Shown piece by piece: positions 17,915-26,610 of a stretch of 26,673 nucleotides of DNA. Under the pieces are notes generated by a model. It was not told the DNA's origin. It worked only from the letters and a program-made list of their open reading frames with translations, and made no database searches. The stretch is from assembly GCA_003427395.1 (NCBI GenBank), contig BFEA01000503.1, positions 616,375 to 643,047 of the forward strand, in the 5' to 3' direction. The position numbers and the translations under genes are program-made. This stretch comes from Chara braunii (taxonomy: Eukaryota > Streptophyta > Charophyceae > Charales > Characeae). Each line of letters begins with the position of its first letter. The stretch's first letter is position 1.

Positions 17915-18258
17915 TTGCACGCCAGGACAAAATTACAATGGGCATCACAGAGGGGCATGCATTCATAATAACGTCCCTGACCGCAAAACGGACATGTGAT
18001 GCCCAGGTGCGGAGGGTGCACACAGTCAGGACAGGAGGAACCGCCCTCTGCACATCCCTGGCTGCAAAACGGACATGTGATGCCCAGGTGTGGAGGGTGC
18101 ACACAGTCAGGACAGGAGGAGGCGCCCTCTGCACATGTGGGGGCAGAATCATGGCAGAGAGATTGATGCCTAGCCGGGTGTAAGAGTATCTGTAGCCATG
18201 CAGATGAGAAGATGGCAGAGTGTTGACATGCTTCAGTACAGCCCCAGATTAGCGATCC
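17911..18258 (-). pseudogene. Disrupted ORF, upstream part, with tandem 27-residue CxxC repeat
   Basis: Minus-strand frame open from just after a TGA (18261-18259) to the retrotransposon: 116 codons. It holds two near-identical 27-residue units (81 bp each, about 17983-18144) of the form CAEGxSSCPDC-VHPPHLGIT-CPFC-xQG, then RYYECMPLCDAHCNFVLAC. The paired CxxC motifs suggest zinc binding. The final CNL joins in frame to HAICWEC at 8557 across the element. The two units differ at only a few bases, one of them a synonymous third position. No start codon is obvious, so this could be an internal exon or a coding remnant. The family is not identified. Other zinc-ribbon or RING-like folds are possible, but only some of the usual ligands are seen. 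Confidence 0.45.
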
Positions 18259-18320
18259 TCAGTCTACAAGAGTGTGCGGACGATTTGCGAGAGAAAATAA
18301 ATTATTGTTGCAAAGGAAAT

Positions 18321-18392
18321 TGTGCGGTGCTGATTCCGGTTGATTCGATCACAGCTTGTGCGGTGCTGATTCTAGTTGATTCGATCGCAGCT
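18321..18392. repeat. 36-bp tandem repeat, two copies
   Basis: TGTGCGGTGCTGATTC then a GTTGATTCGATC-containing half, at 18321-18356 and 18357-18392, with three differences. Confidence 0.85.
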
Positions 18393-19984
18393 TTGAGCTG
18401 TTTGCTTGCCCCTATGTGATGATTGCTAGGCGGAGTGCTTACTGCGTGCTCGCCCTGCATTTTTTTATGTCCCAGGAAGGTGTAGTTAAACTACCATTCC
18501 ATCCGGTAGCTATTTTCACAAACCAGACGTTGCATTTCCCCGAGCCTAAAATCTGCACTGCCGCCGTGAGGGAAAATAGGTATGGGACCCTTGGCCACTG
18601 AACCTCTACCAGACCTGGCACTGTAGATTTTGCCCCGCTACTTGTGGACAAGAAAAATGAACAGTGCAGCGCCCGTTGGAATGGTGGTTTAACCCAAAAT
18701 GCGGCCAATGAGCGCATCCTGCCCAATATACACATACCCCTTGGTTAGCAATCCTGCTGCTCATTGGACGTGATCGCGGTCAGATTCATCTAGGTCTTGC
18801 TGTAATTGCGGTAGTATATATTTAGGAAAGTGCTAGTGTGAGCATGCCCTTAGGCAGGCTGCACACAACTATGTTGGCATGGGTTGGTGTTCATTGTTTT
18901 GACGTAGGACTCGGTGCCTGATCATTCTGCTGTGGCCTGACTCTGCTTTTTCTGTCTGATGCCGGTCTCCTCTTCGTACATGGTAGGATGCGGACATGAA
19001 GCGAACGGAGTTCAGGGTGACGACATGAAGACGGGCGTTTCGGACATCTCTCACCAGCACTCCGTAAGGCTGTGTACATTCTCTCCACCACCAGGTTGCT
19101 ATCCATCTCCACCCGCAGACTTCAAAAGGAGAGACTCCTTGTCAGCTCGACTCCCAACAACTGCCTATGGTTATTGCAACGGGATGCAAGGTAACATCCT
19201 TCACACTTTGCCTTCGTATATCCGCCCTGTTTTTCCTGCTTTCATTCTGCTATGATCCTGTCCGCTTCATGCCGCAGTGCATAACAAGCTCTCAAGTAGC
19301 CAACACCCTACCTCTACCTCACTTGGTATGGCTACTGTCTATGGTGGTTCGTCCTGAGCCACCTCGGTTGTTGAATGTGCCATGCAACTTCTCTCATTGT
19401 CTCTCCTCTCATCTACAGACGTAGCTGCCTCCAGACAAACACAATGTGCGACGTGAGCCCCGATAGAGCCCTTCTTGTTCCAGCACTGACCAGGAAGATG
19501 AAGATGTTAGTCCATCATACCCCAAGGGTCCCCACCCCCTTCCTCCTCTGCACCTTCATAGCCCAGCTGAAAAGTCTTATCCCTATGTCTCCATAGCCTA
19601 GGGCTTCGCCTACCCCTTGCTGCTATGCCTCCACGGCCATGGAGGTGTTCTTTCTCGCCCTCAAGCTCCGCCTTCACCTCCAGGTGCGCCGCCGACCTCT
19701 TCCTCTGAGCGGGGCAGCAGCATGACTGCTTGGTGGATGAACATGCTGTTCATTGCACCGAATGATATGCTTTAGGATTACCCGCTTCCAGAATATTTTG
19801 GGCAGGCACTACCTCCCTCTACCTTCCCTCCGTTGAGAGCACTATGCCTACCGAGTGTTCCCTCGTTTGGCGGGAACATCATTGCACACTGATGTCTACC
19901 TGCAGACCCTGAAGCCACACCTATAGCTGTTTACGTTCAGACCCTGGACCATCATTACATACAAAGCATCTACCGGACCTTTCT
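18393..19984. other. Gene-poor stretch, nothing identified
   Basis: About 1.6 kb of mixed sequence. Open frames up to about 98 codons exist on both strands but show no recognisable domain or repeat. 19460-19740 is C/T-rich. A short intron-containing gene cannot be excluded by eye. Confidence 0.5.
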
Positions 19985-20095
19985 AAAAAGGGCAACGGCC
20001 TTGAGATATCATCATCGAACTGACCAGCTCCAGGTAACTCAGAATTTTCTGGTCATCCATTTGTATCTGGGTTCGGACTTGGGTCCTGCGTAGCA
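19985..20095 (-). mobile_element. Short T-tailed SINE, copy 1
   Basis: The minus strand reads GGACCCAAGTCCGAACCCAG (B-box-like) ... GATGATATCTCAAGGCCGTT then GCCCTTTTT. The same start and end occur at 25449-25599. Confidence 0.65.
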
Positions 20096-20483
20096 TCATG
20101 TTCACGTTCAGTGACCGAACCTGAACGTTCGCGACCGAACCCGAACGTTCGCGACCGAACCCGAACGTTCGCGACCGAACGTGAATGAGCGCCGAAACCC
20201 TCCGAACGTGAACATAAAAATATTTCACAAAAAAAGAAAGCATTCTCAGAAAAATCTGAAAAAATATATGTCATGTGAAATAGTAATACAAAGTTATTAC
20301 AAACAACTTTTGCCTGGGTGGTATCAAATTCTTAGCCAAACTCAATTTAAAAATCAACCACCTAAAACAGAAACTTCAAAAAGATCATTAAAAAAAAAGT
20401 TATGTTCAACCGAACACGTTCGGGAGGCGTTCGGCCGAGCACCCGAACGTGTTTGTGCGTTTGTGAAAGGCCCGAACACACTG
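20096..20483. mobile_element. Candidate GAAC-palindrome element with AT-rich core
   Basis: GC-rich ends packed with GAACGTTC/CGAACG motifs (20100-20210 and 20405-20475) flank an AT-rich core (20210-20400). Its right end truncates the following LTR. The layout of CpG-rich GTTCGG repeats next to an AT-rich segment, including a CCAAAC..AATTTAAAAATC-like piece, resembles 26140-26330. Ends and class are not established. Confidence 0.3.
20111..20190. repeat. 20-bp tandem repeat, about 3.5 copies
   Basis: Unit GCGACCGAACCCGAACGTTC in exact 20-bp register at 20111, 20131, 20151 and (partly) 20171. Each holds the palindrome GAACGTTC, a possible stem or protein site. Confidence 0.9.
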
Positions 20484-21263
20484 TGTCCAACCCCACTGTT
20501 CACACACGCTAACTCTGGATCACCCTACACACATACGCTATGTCTAACTTCCTCCTACAGCGGCTATGGGCGCACTACCACTACTGACTATGGCTACGAT
20601 CTCCCTTCAGCCCACTTCGTCTTCGGGCAACCTGCAGACCACTTCGCACAAGACGCTATAGCAGCGCTTCCGCATGGCTTACGCAGCGAATGAATGAATG
20701 GCTGAGCGCTGCCTCTTGATTTATACTTCTGTAACTCGTTGGTCTGCCCCTTTCCATCAGCCCATGGTGCACACAGTCCCACATGGTACTTGCTTGACTG
20801 GACTCTGACTGACTGGGACCGGTGCCGCTGACTGCATGGGTTCTCACTGCCAACTCGATGCAGTCGCACTGCCGATGTAACGCAGTTGGCTCACCACTTG
20901 CCCACTTGCCTCTGACTAAGGCCCACCACTTGCCCACTTGCCTCTGACTAAACGTGGGACACTTCGAAAAGCCACTTCCGGACCTTCCAGAAGGCAGTGG
21001 ACTTGGCCTTTCGGGTACTGTAGCAGCTACGACCTTGACCTTTCAGGGCATCTACAGCCACGACCTCTACAGAGCTGTGACTCCTATTCGACAGACCTAC
21101 AGATCAAACCTCTACCGCTACACGGACCTACGACAGACGACAAACAACTACCAAAACACAGATCACGGGTTCAAACACTCAGGGGTCATACATGGGCAAA
21201 GAGGTCTGGGGATCGAACTCTAGGGCCTGCATCCGTGACTGCCGGAAGGTGAAAACCGTTTCA
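20484..21263 (-). repeat. 5'-side truncated LTR of the gypsy family
   Basis: Homologous to the 16916-17910 LTR from its CCAAC..CACTGTTC block to the GTGAAAACCGTTTCA end. It includes CGCTTCCGCATGGCTTACGC and the TATAAATC box (complement 20718-20725). A 32-bp internal tandem duplication lies at 20888-20951. The left ~200 bp are missing, and no TSD is seen. Confidence 0.85.
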
Positions 21264-21340
21264 CTTGGGTCTTTATTCCAACAGTTTGTGGGTGTACCAA
21301 CTGAGCTAGCCTCGTTGGTTCTACCGGACATTCTAGACCT

Positions 21341-21695
21341 TCTGAGTTGCCGGGAAATCCCTACCTTGCCGATACTCTACCCTCGATATGTCCCTACTGA
21401 CAACATCCCCTCGTGGCCCTGATCCTACCTTCTGAGTTGCTGGAAAATCCCTACTGGGCCGTTACTCTACCGTCAATATGTCCCTACTGATAACTTCCCC
21501 TCCTGCCCCCTGATCCTTTTTTTTTTCCCATGCTAATCTTCTCTGTACCGTTCCAATTTCAACAGATGCCCCGAAGGACAGCCTGCCCCTGATCCTACCT
21601 TCTGAGCTGCTGGAAAATCCCTACCGGGTCATCAATCTGCCCTCAATATGTCCCTACCCTGCTGATAACTTCCCCTCCTGCCCCTGATCCTACCT
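21341..21695. repeat. 90-bp tandem repeat, three units, interrupted by U6
   Basis: Units start at TCTGAGYTGC (21341, 21431, 21601). Each carries GGAAATCCCTAC or GGAAAATCCCTAC, a CAATATGTCCCTAC-type block and CCCCTGATCCTACCT. The U6 copy sits between units 2 and 3. Confidence 0.85.
21518..21581 (-). pseudogene. U6 snRNA retropseudogene, 3'-truncated with poly(A)
   Basis: The minus strand reads CTGTCCTTCGGGGCATCTGT ... AACGGTACAGAGAAGATTAG then CATGGG followed directly by about ten A. It covers U6 nucleotides 1 to about 54 and lacks the 3' half. CCTGCCCCTGATCCT lies on both sides (21502-21517, with one extra C, and 21582-21596), a 15-bp target-site duplication. The A tail joined to a mid-U6 position suggests a truncated, adenylated U6 RNA or template switching. 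Confidence 0.9.
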
Positions 21696-21849
21696 ACCCC
21701 TCTCTCCGTTATGTCCATGTTTTGAGGCACAGCCACATAGCTCGGTCACAGTTAGGACACTGATTCAGACTTGGACTCAGGCACACACGACATACATACA
21801 TCAATCACATCCACACTCCAGAAAAACCGCAACTGTCGAAATGCAGACC

Positions 21850-21960
21850 TGAGTCCAAGATCCAATGGAAGCAGATGGGTACTTACTCTGCATTTACCTG
21901 GGGACATTCAGTTCAAAGATGATATCTCAACTTCTCAAGGCTTTTCCACTTTTTCTTTGT
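21850..21960 (+). mobile_element. Short T-tailed SINE, copy 2 (diverged)
   Basis: Has AGACCTGAGTCCAAGATCCA (B-box remnant) and GATGATATCTCAA followed by a T-rich end, in the same order as in the other two copies. An extra CTTCTCAAGG segment precedes the tail. Confidence 0.5.
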
Positions 21961-22140
21961 GGGGGGGGGAAGAAGAAGGAAAAAAAGCGCGCAAGGACAG
22001 GATTTTTTCGGAGAACTGGACAATTTTAAGACTTCCATTGAGTACGGTCTTGAGACCAGGCAAGCACCAGAACGGACAAGTTGTGCAATTTCAACCCCAT
22101 CTAGGACGTCAGACTTCCACGCTCGGTCCTGCATTTACTC

Positions 22141-22256
22141 ACCTTCCTCAGTCTGTCATAGTTCTTTTCTGTTCCTTTTCACACTACCGGTAGCTCGCAT
22201 GACTCTCACTAGTATCAGGAAGCAGTCTCCTTCCATTTGATCATCACCTTCCTCAG
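22141..22256. repeat. About 105-bp duplicated segment (pre-insertion copy)
   Basis: CACCTTCCTCAGTCTGTCAT and the following ~60 bases recur across the solo LTR: the left part at 22245-22256 and the right part from 23284. The intact first copy therefore shows what the LTR target looked like. Confidence 0.8.
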
Positions 22257-23283
22257 TGCATTCAGACTTGTCGCGATTTCACGTCCAACATGCAGACATG
22301 CAGATGCCGATGGCAAAACAACTTCCTCAAAGCAGAATCAGCAACAGGCTTGAGATGGTGCAGTGTGCCCACACAGAAAACTCAGGGATATGGCCTTCGG
22401 CCAGGAACTCGACTCAAGACATGTCACATCCTTCGGCTGTGGCGTCTGAGTGCCAGTATGAAATTCCCACCCGAACACTGTATCCACCATGAGACACACT
22501 CACACGCACGTACGCACACAACACTTGTATCTACCCTGAATGTCCGCACTCACACACACTATCTTCTATCTTCTGTCTTCTACACACGGGCGGCTATGGT
22601 CGTCGTCGTCCTCCTCCTCCTAACGGCTATGGCTCCGTGCCCTCTTCAACCCAGGCTTTCCTGCCGACCACCTGTGACTCAACTCACAAGTCACTCAAGC
22701 AGCGCTTCCGCGTAGTTTGTCTCAGAATGAGTGAATGACTGATCGCTGCCTCTATATTTAATATTTATACTGTTTCGTTTGGTGGTCTGGGCCTGCCCGA
22801 TGTCCCAGGCCCTCAACATGTGCTGTCCCATTCTGGTACTTGCTGCAAAACGGACTGGACTGGGACTGCCTTTCATGTGCCCCTTCGGGGTTGACGAGGG
22901 ACTCTTGACCTTTCAGAGATTTGACGGGCTGCCTCTACTGACTTCGAGAGGTCAAGTTGAATCTTCGGGACCTAACCTAGCCACGATCTACTGACCTTTC
23001 AGAGGACGTATGCCAGACCTTTCAAAAGGTCAACGGTAAACTTGCCTTTTCAGAACACCTACTGACGACCCTAAGACTTCTAAACAATAGACCTACGGAT
23101 CAAATCCACACGACCCGGGCTTCACACACAAAGCATTTACACACGGGTTTGGGGACAGGTCGTGGGTTCAAGGCACACGGGGTCAACGAACAACACAAAC
23201 GTACTGTACACTGGGTTGGGGAAAGTCTGGGGATCAAGCCCCGGTATCCGCAATTGTTGCACGAACTGGGTGAAACCCTTTCA
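22257..23283 (-). repeat. Solo LTR of the gypsy family with 4-bp TSD
   Basis: Runs from TGCATTCAGACTTG to GGTGAAACCCTTTCA, matching the ends of the intact LTRs, with the ACGGCTATGGCT, GTCACTCAAGCAGCGCTTCC and CGCTGCCTCTATATTTA blocks inside. TCAG lies on both sides (22253-22256 and 23284-23287). No internal element sequence remains, as expected after recombination between two LTRs. Confidence 0.88.
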
Positions 23284-24305
23284 TCAGTCTGTCATAGTTC
23301 TTTTCTGTTCGTTTTCACACTAGGTTGCATGACTCTCAGTGATTTTGTTGGGAAGGGCACTTGTGTGCTTGAATATTCAAATGAAGAAACCGATCATTCT
23401 TCAGTACCTTGCTTGCAGCTTGATGGTATCATTCATCAGGGAATCTGAATCAGTGACCGTTGTCATAGCAGCATCACTGAGAGTCTGAGATCTCAGTCAT
23501 AACCATCCATCACTGAAAGAGATTTTCCCTCTTAGGATCATCACAGCCCCAAGGTGTCTTTGTCCCGTAGTCCATAAGGAAGAACCATCCGCAAGAACAA
23601 AAAGAAAAGTGCTCTTTACAAGAATGGTACATATCTGAGTTACCAACCGGGCCGCCCGGGTCACCTTGGTTGCCCAGGGGGCCTGGCCTGGCAAGGACCA
23701 GGGAAGGTCCCTGTAAAAATAAAAATATAAAAATATAAAAAATCCGGAAAAAGACTATCCTGGAGGTATAACTGAGAGAAGAATATAGCTTGGGGAAAAA
23801 AAAAAAAAAAAAAAACGACAACAACACGAGAACAGTTTTGGTCTCATGTCCTGAAGACGAGGCCTTGGCAAGGTGAGTCTCAGCTGCTGAATCCTTGCCC
23901 TGGCCCCTCCTGATGAAACAGCCGCAGCAGCTGAACTACACACACTCCAACTGGTAGGCCCTTGGCTTGAATCACCACTTTAGGGTATGGTCTGTCTGTA
24001 AGCAGTTTCCGGTAGATCGTAGGAATTCAAAAAATGAAAATGGAATCCAAGGAAAGTCCAGTAACATCCAGAAGCGGCAAGCGAACCTGGCCGACAGGCC
24101 AGGGATCAGTACCGGTCCGAAAACTCCAAGATTGTGAAAGCAGAGAGTGCAAAAGAGCAGCTAGAGTGATCCGGCAGACACTTTGTAGTTTGAATTGTTG
24201 CGCAGGCGTTGCGCTTTGCTTCTGTGGCCAACTTCGAGTACGGCTTCGCTGGCGACCATTGGGTAGTCAATGGCGCAGGGCGTCATACCTAGGGCAGGGG
24301 GGGGG

Positions 24306-24307
<2 letters not shown>
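23284..24307. other. Gene-poor stretch with A tract
   Basis: Contains the second half of the duplicated target (23284-23345), an A/T-rich patch (23710-23745) and a run of about 20 A (23796-23815) that could be a retroposon tail. No gene is recognised. Confidence 0.45.

Positions 24308-24382
<75 letters not shown>
24308..24382. repeat. (GA)n microsatellite
   Basis: About 37 AG units after a G run at 24298-24307. Confidence 0.95.
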
Positions 24383-24385
<3 letters not shown>

Positions 24386-24456
24386 GACATTCAGAACCCT
24401 AAGGGTTCAGAAAATCAAGATAATTAACTGTATATGAACATGCCTTCCTGTCATGT

Positions 24457-24619
24457 AAACCCTAAACACTAAATCCTAAACCCTAAACACCAAACACTAA
24501 ACACTAAATCCTAAACCCTAAACACCAAACACTAAATACTAAATCCTAAACCCTAAACACAAAACACAAAACCGCTGGATTGAAAATGGACTATCACCTG
24601 AAACCCTAAACCCTAAACC
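24457..24619. repeat. Degenerate interstitial telomere repeats (CCCTAAA type)
   Basis: Mixture of CCCTAAA, TCCTAAA, CACTAAA and CACCAAA heptamers at 24457-24572, and two more CCCTAAA at 24603-24617. CCCTAAA/TTTAGGG is the plant-type telomere unit. The array is interrupted and lies inside TE-rich DNA, so it is not a chromosome end. Confidence 0.85.
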
Positions 24620-24787
24620 AGTACAAGTCCACCTCCGTCAAAGCGTCTAGCAGTAGACAAGGAGGCAGCACTTTCTATAGACTTGACCATTTTCTGGGAT
24701 GACATCTTCTTCGACATGTACTCTACCAGTCTCAACTTTCTACCCTCTGCTTGCAGTAGCTCTGCGCCTATACCAAAGTGGTCGGCC

Positions 24788-25109
24788 TCAGTGGTATCAA
24801 TTAAAGGGTTCTCTGGTTCTGCGATATTCGGAACTGGGTGATTGATTAAGGCTTAGTGCAGTTGCTTGAAGGCCTTCTCACATGCATTGTCCTTGTCTCA
24901 GGGGGTATCAGGCGATTGAGATCAATCAGAGGATATGTTATAGTGCTGTAACTCTCTAGAAACGGTATGTAATAGCCTGTTGTCCCTACCGTCTTCACCC
25001 GAATATAACGCCCGGTCATTATAGCCGTATTTGGCGCCATTTTCTGTCGAGATGCAGCGATAATGACCGGGCGTTCTATTCGGGTGAAGACAGTAGGAAT
25101 GATCTCACC
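24788..25109 (-). repeat. Large inverted repeat, left arm
   Basis: A 322-bp arm, near reverse complement of 25766-26086 with only scattered differences. It contains RNase H/RT-connection sequence of the gypsy fragment plus one MITE copy. Confidence 0.9.
24986..25096. mobile_element. Palindromic MITE with TA borders, copy 1
   Basis: 111 bp including the flanks. About 36-bp terminal inverted repeats begin CCGTCTTCACCCGAATA and enclose a ~35-bp centre, with TA immediately outside each end. TA borders suggest a Tc1/mariner-type target, but no transposase is present to confirm this. Confidence 0.75.
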
Positions 25110-25448
25110 CCAGCGACAGTTCCGGGTCATGGCCAGTCCCTAATGGCTGCCACTTTCGCATCCTCTGGCCGTAAACCTTTTGTAGAAATCTAATGTCCCA
25201 AGTAAAAGACCTTGCTGCGTGCCAACTCACTCATTTTGTTGTTAATCTTATGTTCGTGTTTTCCGAGGAGATTAAAAACAGTCTGTAAGGCTGTAAGTGC
25301 TGTGTGTGCTCCTCCATAGTCTTACTAAAGAAAAGTATATCGTCAAGAAAGACAATGGTTAACTTATCTATGTATAGTGAAAAAAGATTCTACTCATTGC
25401 ATGATGGAATGTACAAGGCGCATTGCAGAGCCCAAAAGGCATCACCAC

Positions 25449-25599
25449 TCAAGGAACTGTTTTTGAAATACAGACCCAAGTTCGAATCCAGATTGAATGA
25501 GATGAACAGAATCAAATGATTCTGAAATCCCTGGTGTAGGTCAGCTCGAAGATGATATCTCAAGGCCGTTGCCCCTTTTTTTTCTTTTTTTTTTTTTAG
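25449..25599 (+). mobile_element. Short T-tailed SINE, copy 3, with 13-bp TSD
   Basis: About 150 bp inserted in the RT sequence. AAGGCATCACCAC flanks it at 25436-25448 and 25600-25612. It has a B-box-like AGTTCGAATCC (25479-25489), no clear A box, the family end GATGATATCTCAAGGCCGTT and a T-rich tail (25575-25597). Confidence 0.8.
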
Positions 25600-25765
25600 A
25601 AGGCATCACCACAAACATGTACAGGCCATACCTGGTCTGCAATGCAATTTTCTGCTGGTCCTCGGATCTTACCTGCATCTGGTGGTACGCGGACTTCAGA
25701 TCTATCTTGCTGAAGTACTGATAATGTCTGACATCCATGCACCCAGTCCAAGAGGCCATCGATGC

Positions 25766-26086
25766 GGTGAGATCATTCCTACCGTCTTCACCCGAATAGA
25801 ACGCCCGGTCATTATAGCTGCATCTGGACAGAAAATGGCCCCAAATACGGCTATAATGACCGGGCGTTATATTCGGGTGAAGACGGTAGGTACAACAGGC
25901 TGTTACATACCGTTTCTAGAGAATTACAGCACTATAACATATCCTCTGATTGATTTCAGTCGCCTGATACCCCCTGAGACAAGGACAGTGCATGTGAGAA
26001 GGTCTTCAAGCAACTGCACTTGCCTTAATCAATCACCCAGTTCTGAATATCGCAGAACCAGAGAACCCTTTAATTGATACCACTGA
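25766..26086 (+). repeat. Large inverted repeat, right arm
   Basis: Reverse-complement partner of 24788-25109, separated by a 656-bp centre. It carries the same gypsy piece in the opposite orientation and a second MITE. Confidence 0.9.
25779..25889. mobile_element. Palindromic MITE with TA borders, copy 2
   Basis: Same length and terminal repeats as copy 1. The centre differs by a few bases. Confidence 0.75.
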
Positions 26087-26098
26087 CAGGGTCACCAG

Positions 26099-26142
26099 CC
26101 CGTACGTACGGAGGTCCTCGGGCCGACCTCCGTACGTACGGG
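26099..26142. repeat. Perfect 18-bp hairpin
   Basis: CCCGTACGTACGGAGGTC (26099-26116) and its exact reverse complement (26125-26142) surround an 8-base loop CTCGGGCC. GTTCGGGG-type repeats and then an AT-rich stretch follow (26143-26330). Confidence 0.95.
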
Positions 26143-26339
26143 CGTTCGGGGTCCCGTTCGGGGTCCGAACCCGACGGCGTTCTGTCCCCGCCAAAAATTA
26201 TTTCGGGGCCTAAAAATAAGTTTTTTTTTTCTGAATTTTTTTTTGAGTTCTCTATGATGTGAGGTACATGCCTATAAATTTTGAAGTCATGTTGCCAAGC
26301 CAAACAGAAATTAAAAATCGCAGGGGGGCTTCTCCCCCC

Positions 26340-26400
26340 CAAAGGAGGTAATGCATGAAAAAAAAAAGGAGGTCATGTATGAAAAAAAAAAAAAAAAAAA
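26340..26400. repeat. Imperfect tandem repeat ending in poly(A)
   Basis: AAAGGAGGTAATGCATG and AAAGGAGGTCATGTATG, each followed by a run of A, the second about 19 long. Confidence 0.8.
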
Positions 26401-26456
26401 GGGCCGGAAGGCCCGATTTGAAATAGTTCAAATCGGGCCTACCGGCCCTTTTTTTT
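26393..26456. repeat. 22-bp hairpin between A and T runs
   Basis: The stem 26401-26422 pairs with 26427-26448 with one mismatch, around the loop ATAG. Eight A before and T after extend the complementarity to about 30 bp. The form resembles a bacterial intrinsic terminator, but the setting is eukaryotic, so a foldback element is more likely. Confidence 0.9.
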
Positions 26457-26610
26457 CCCCACGCTGCTTCTAGTTTCCCGCCTCACTTCGGCCGACTGCT
26501 GCATTCGTCGTTGCCTTCGAACCGCGCGCCCGCCAACGCAGTCGACGCTCCCCGAACGCCATCGCGCTGCCCGCCGACGCCCCCCGACGCGCGCCACGGT
26601 GAGTGTGTTA

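Larger units (their letters stand above)
24620..25765 (-). pseudogene. Second gypsy pol fragment (RT to RNase H), heavily interrupted
   Basis: The minus strand reads, from 25760 down, YFSKIDLKSAYHQMQV and RTRYGLY-like RT motifs (25720-25615), then a SINE insertion. After it come GLCNAP, the active-site box VFLDDILFFSKT (25364-25330) and EEHTQHLQ, then a connection segment cut by a MITE. FLESYSTITYPLIDL follows, and an RNase H start with NHPVP, DTTEADHFGIGAELLQAEGR and RLVEYMSKKM (24840-24690). Many stops and frameshifts. It differs clearly from the 8562-17910 element (for example FLDD against YLDD), so it is another gypsy lineage. LTRs are not seen. Confidence 0.85.

Noticed and set aside
18439-18735. 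98-codon minus-strand frame as a gene
   Set aside because: No recognisable motif, and length is within chance for this composition.
23640-23710. Collagen-like Gly-X-Y run on the minus strand (GPLGNQGDPGGPVG)
   Set aside because: Only about five triplets in a GC-rich patch, with poly-Phe frame around it; likely chance.
23870-24000. tRNA-like SINE head near the 20-A tract
   Set aside because: The B-box match is poor, the A box is unclear and no TSD was found.
24846-26077. Similar peptides encoded on opposite strands as a gene family
   Set aside because: They arise from the inverted duplication and the MITE, not from conserved coding.
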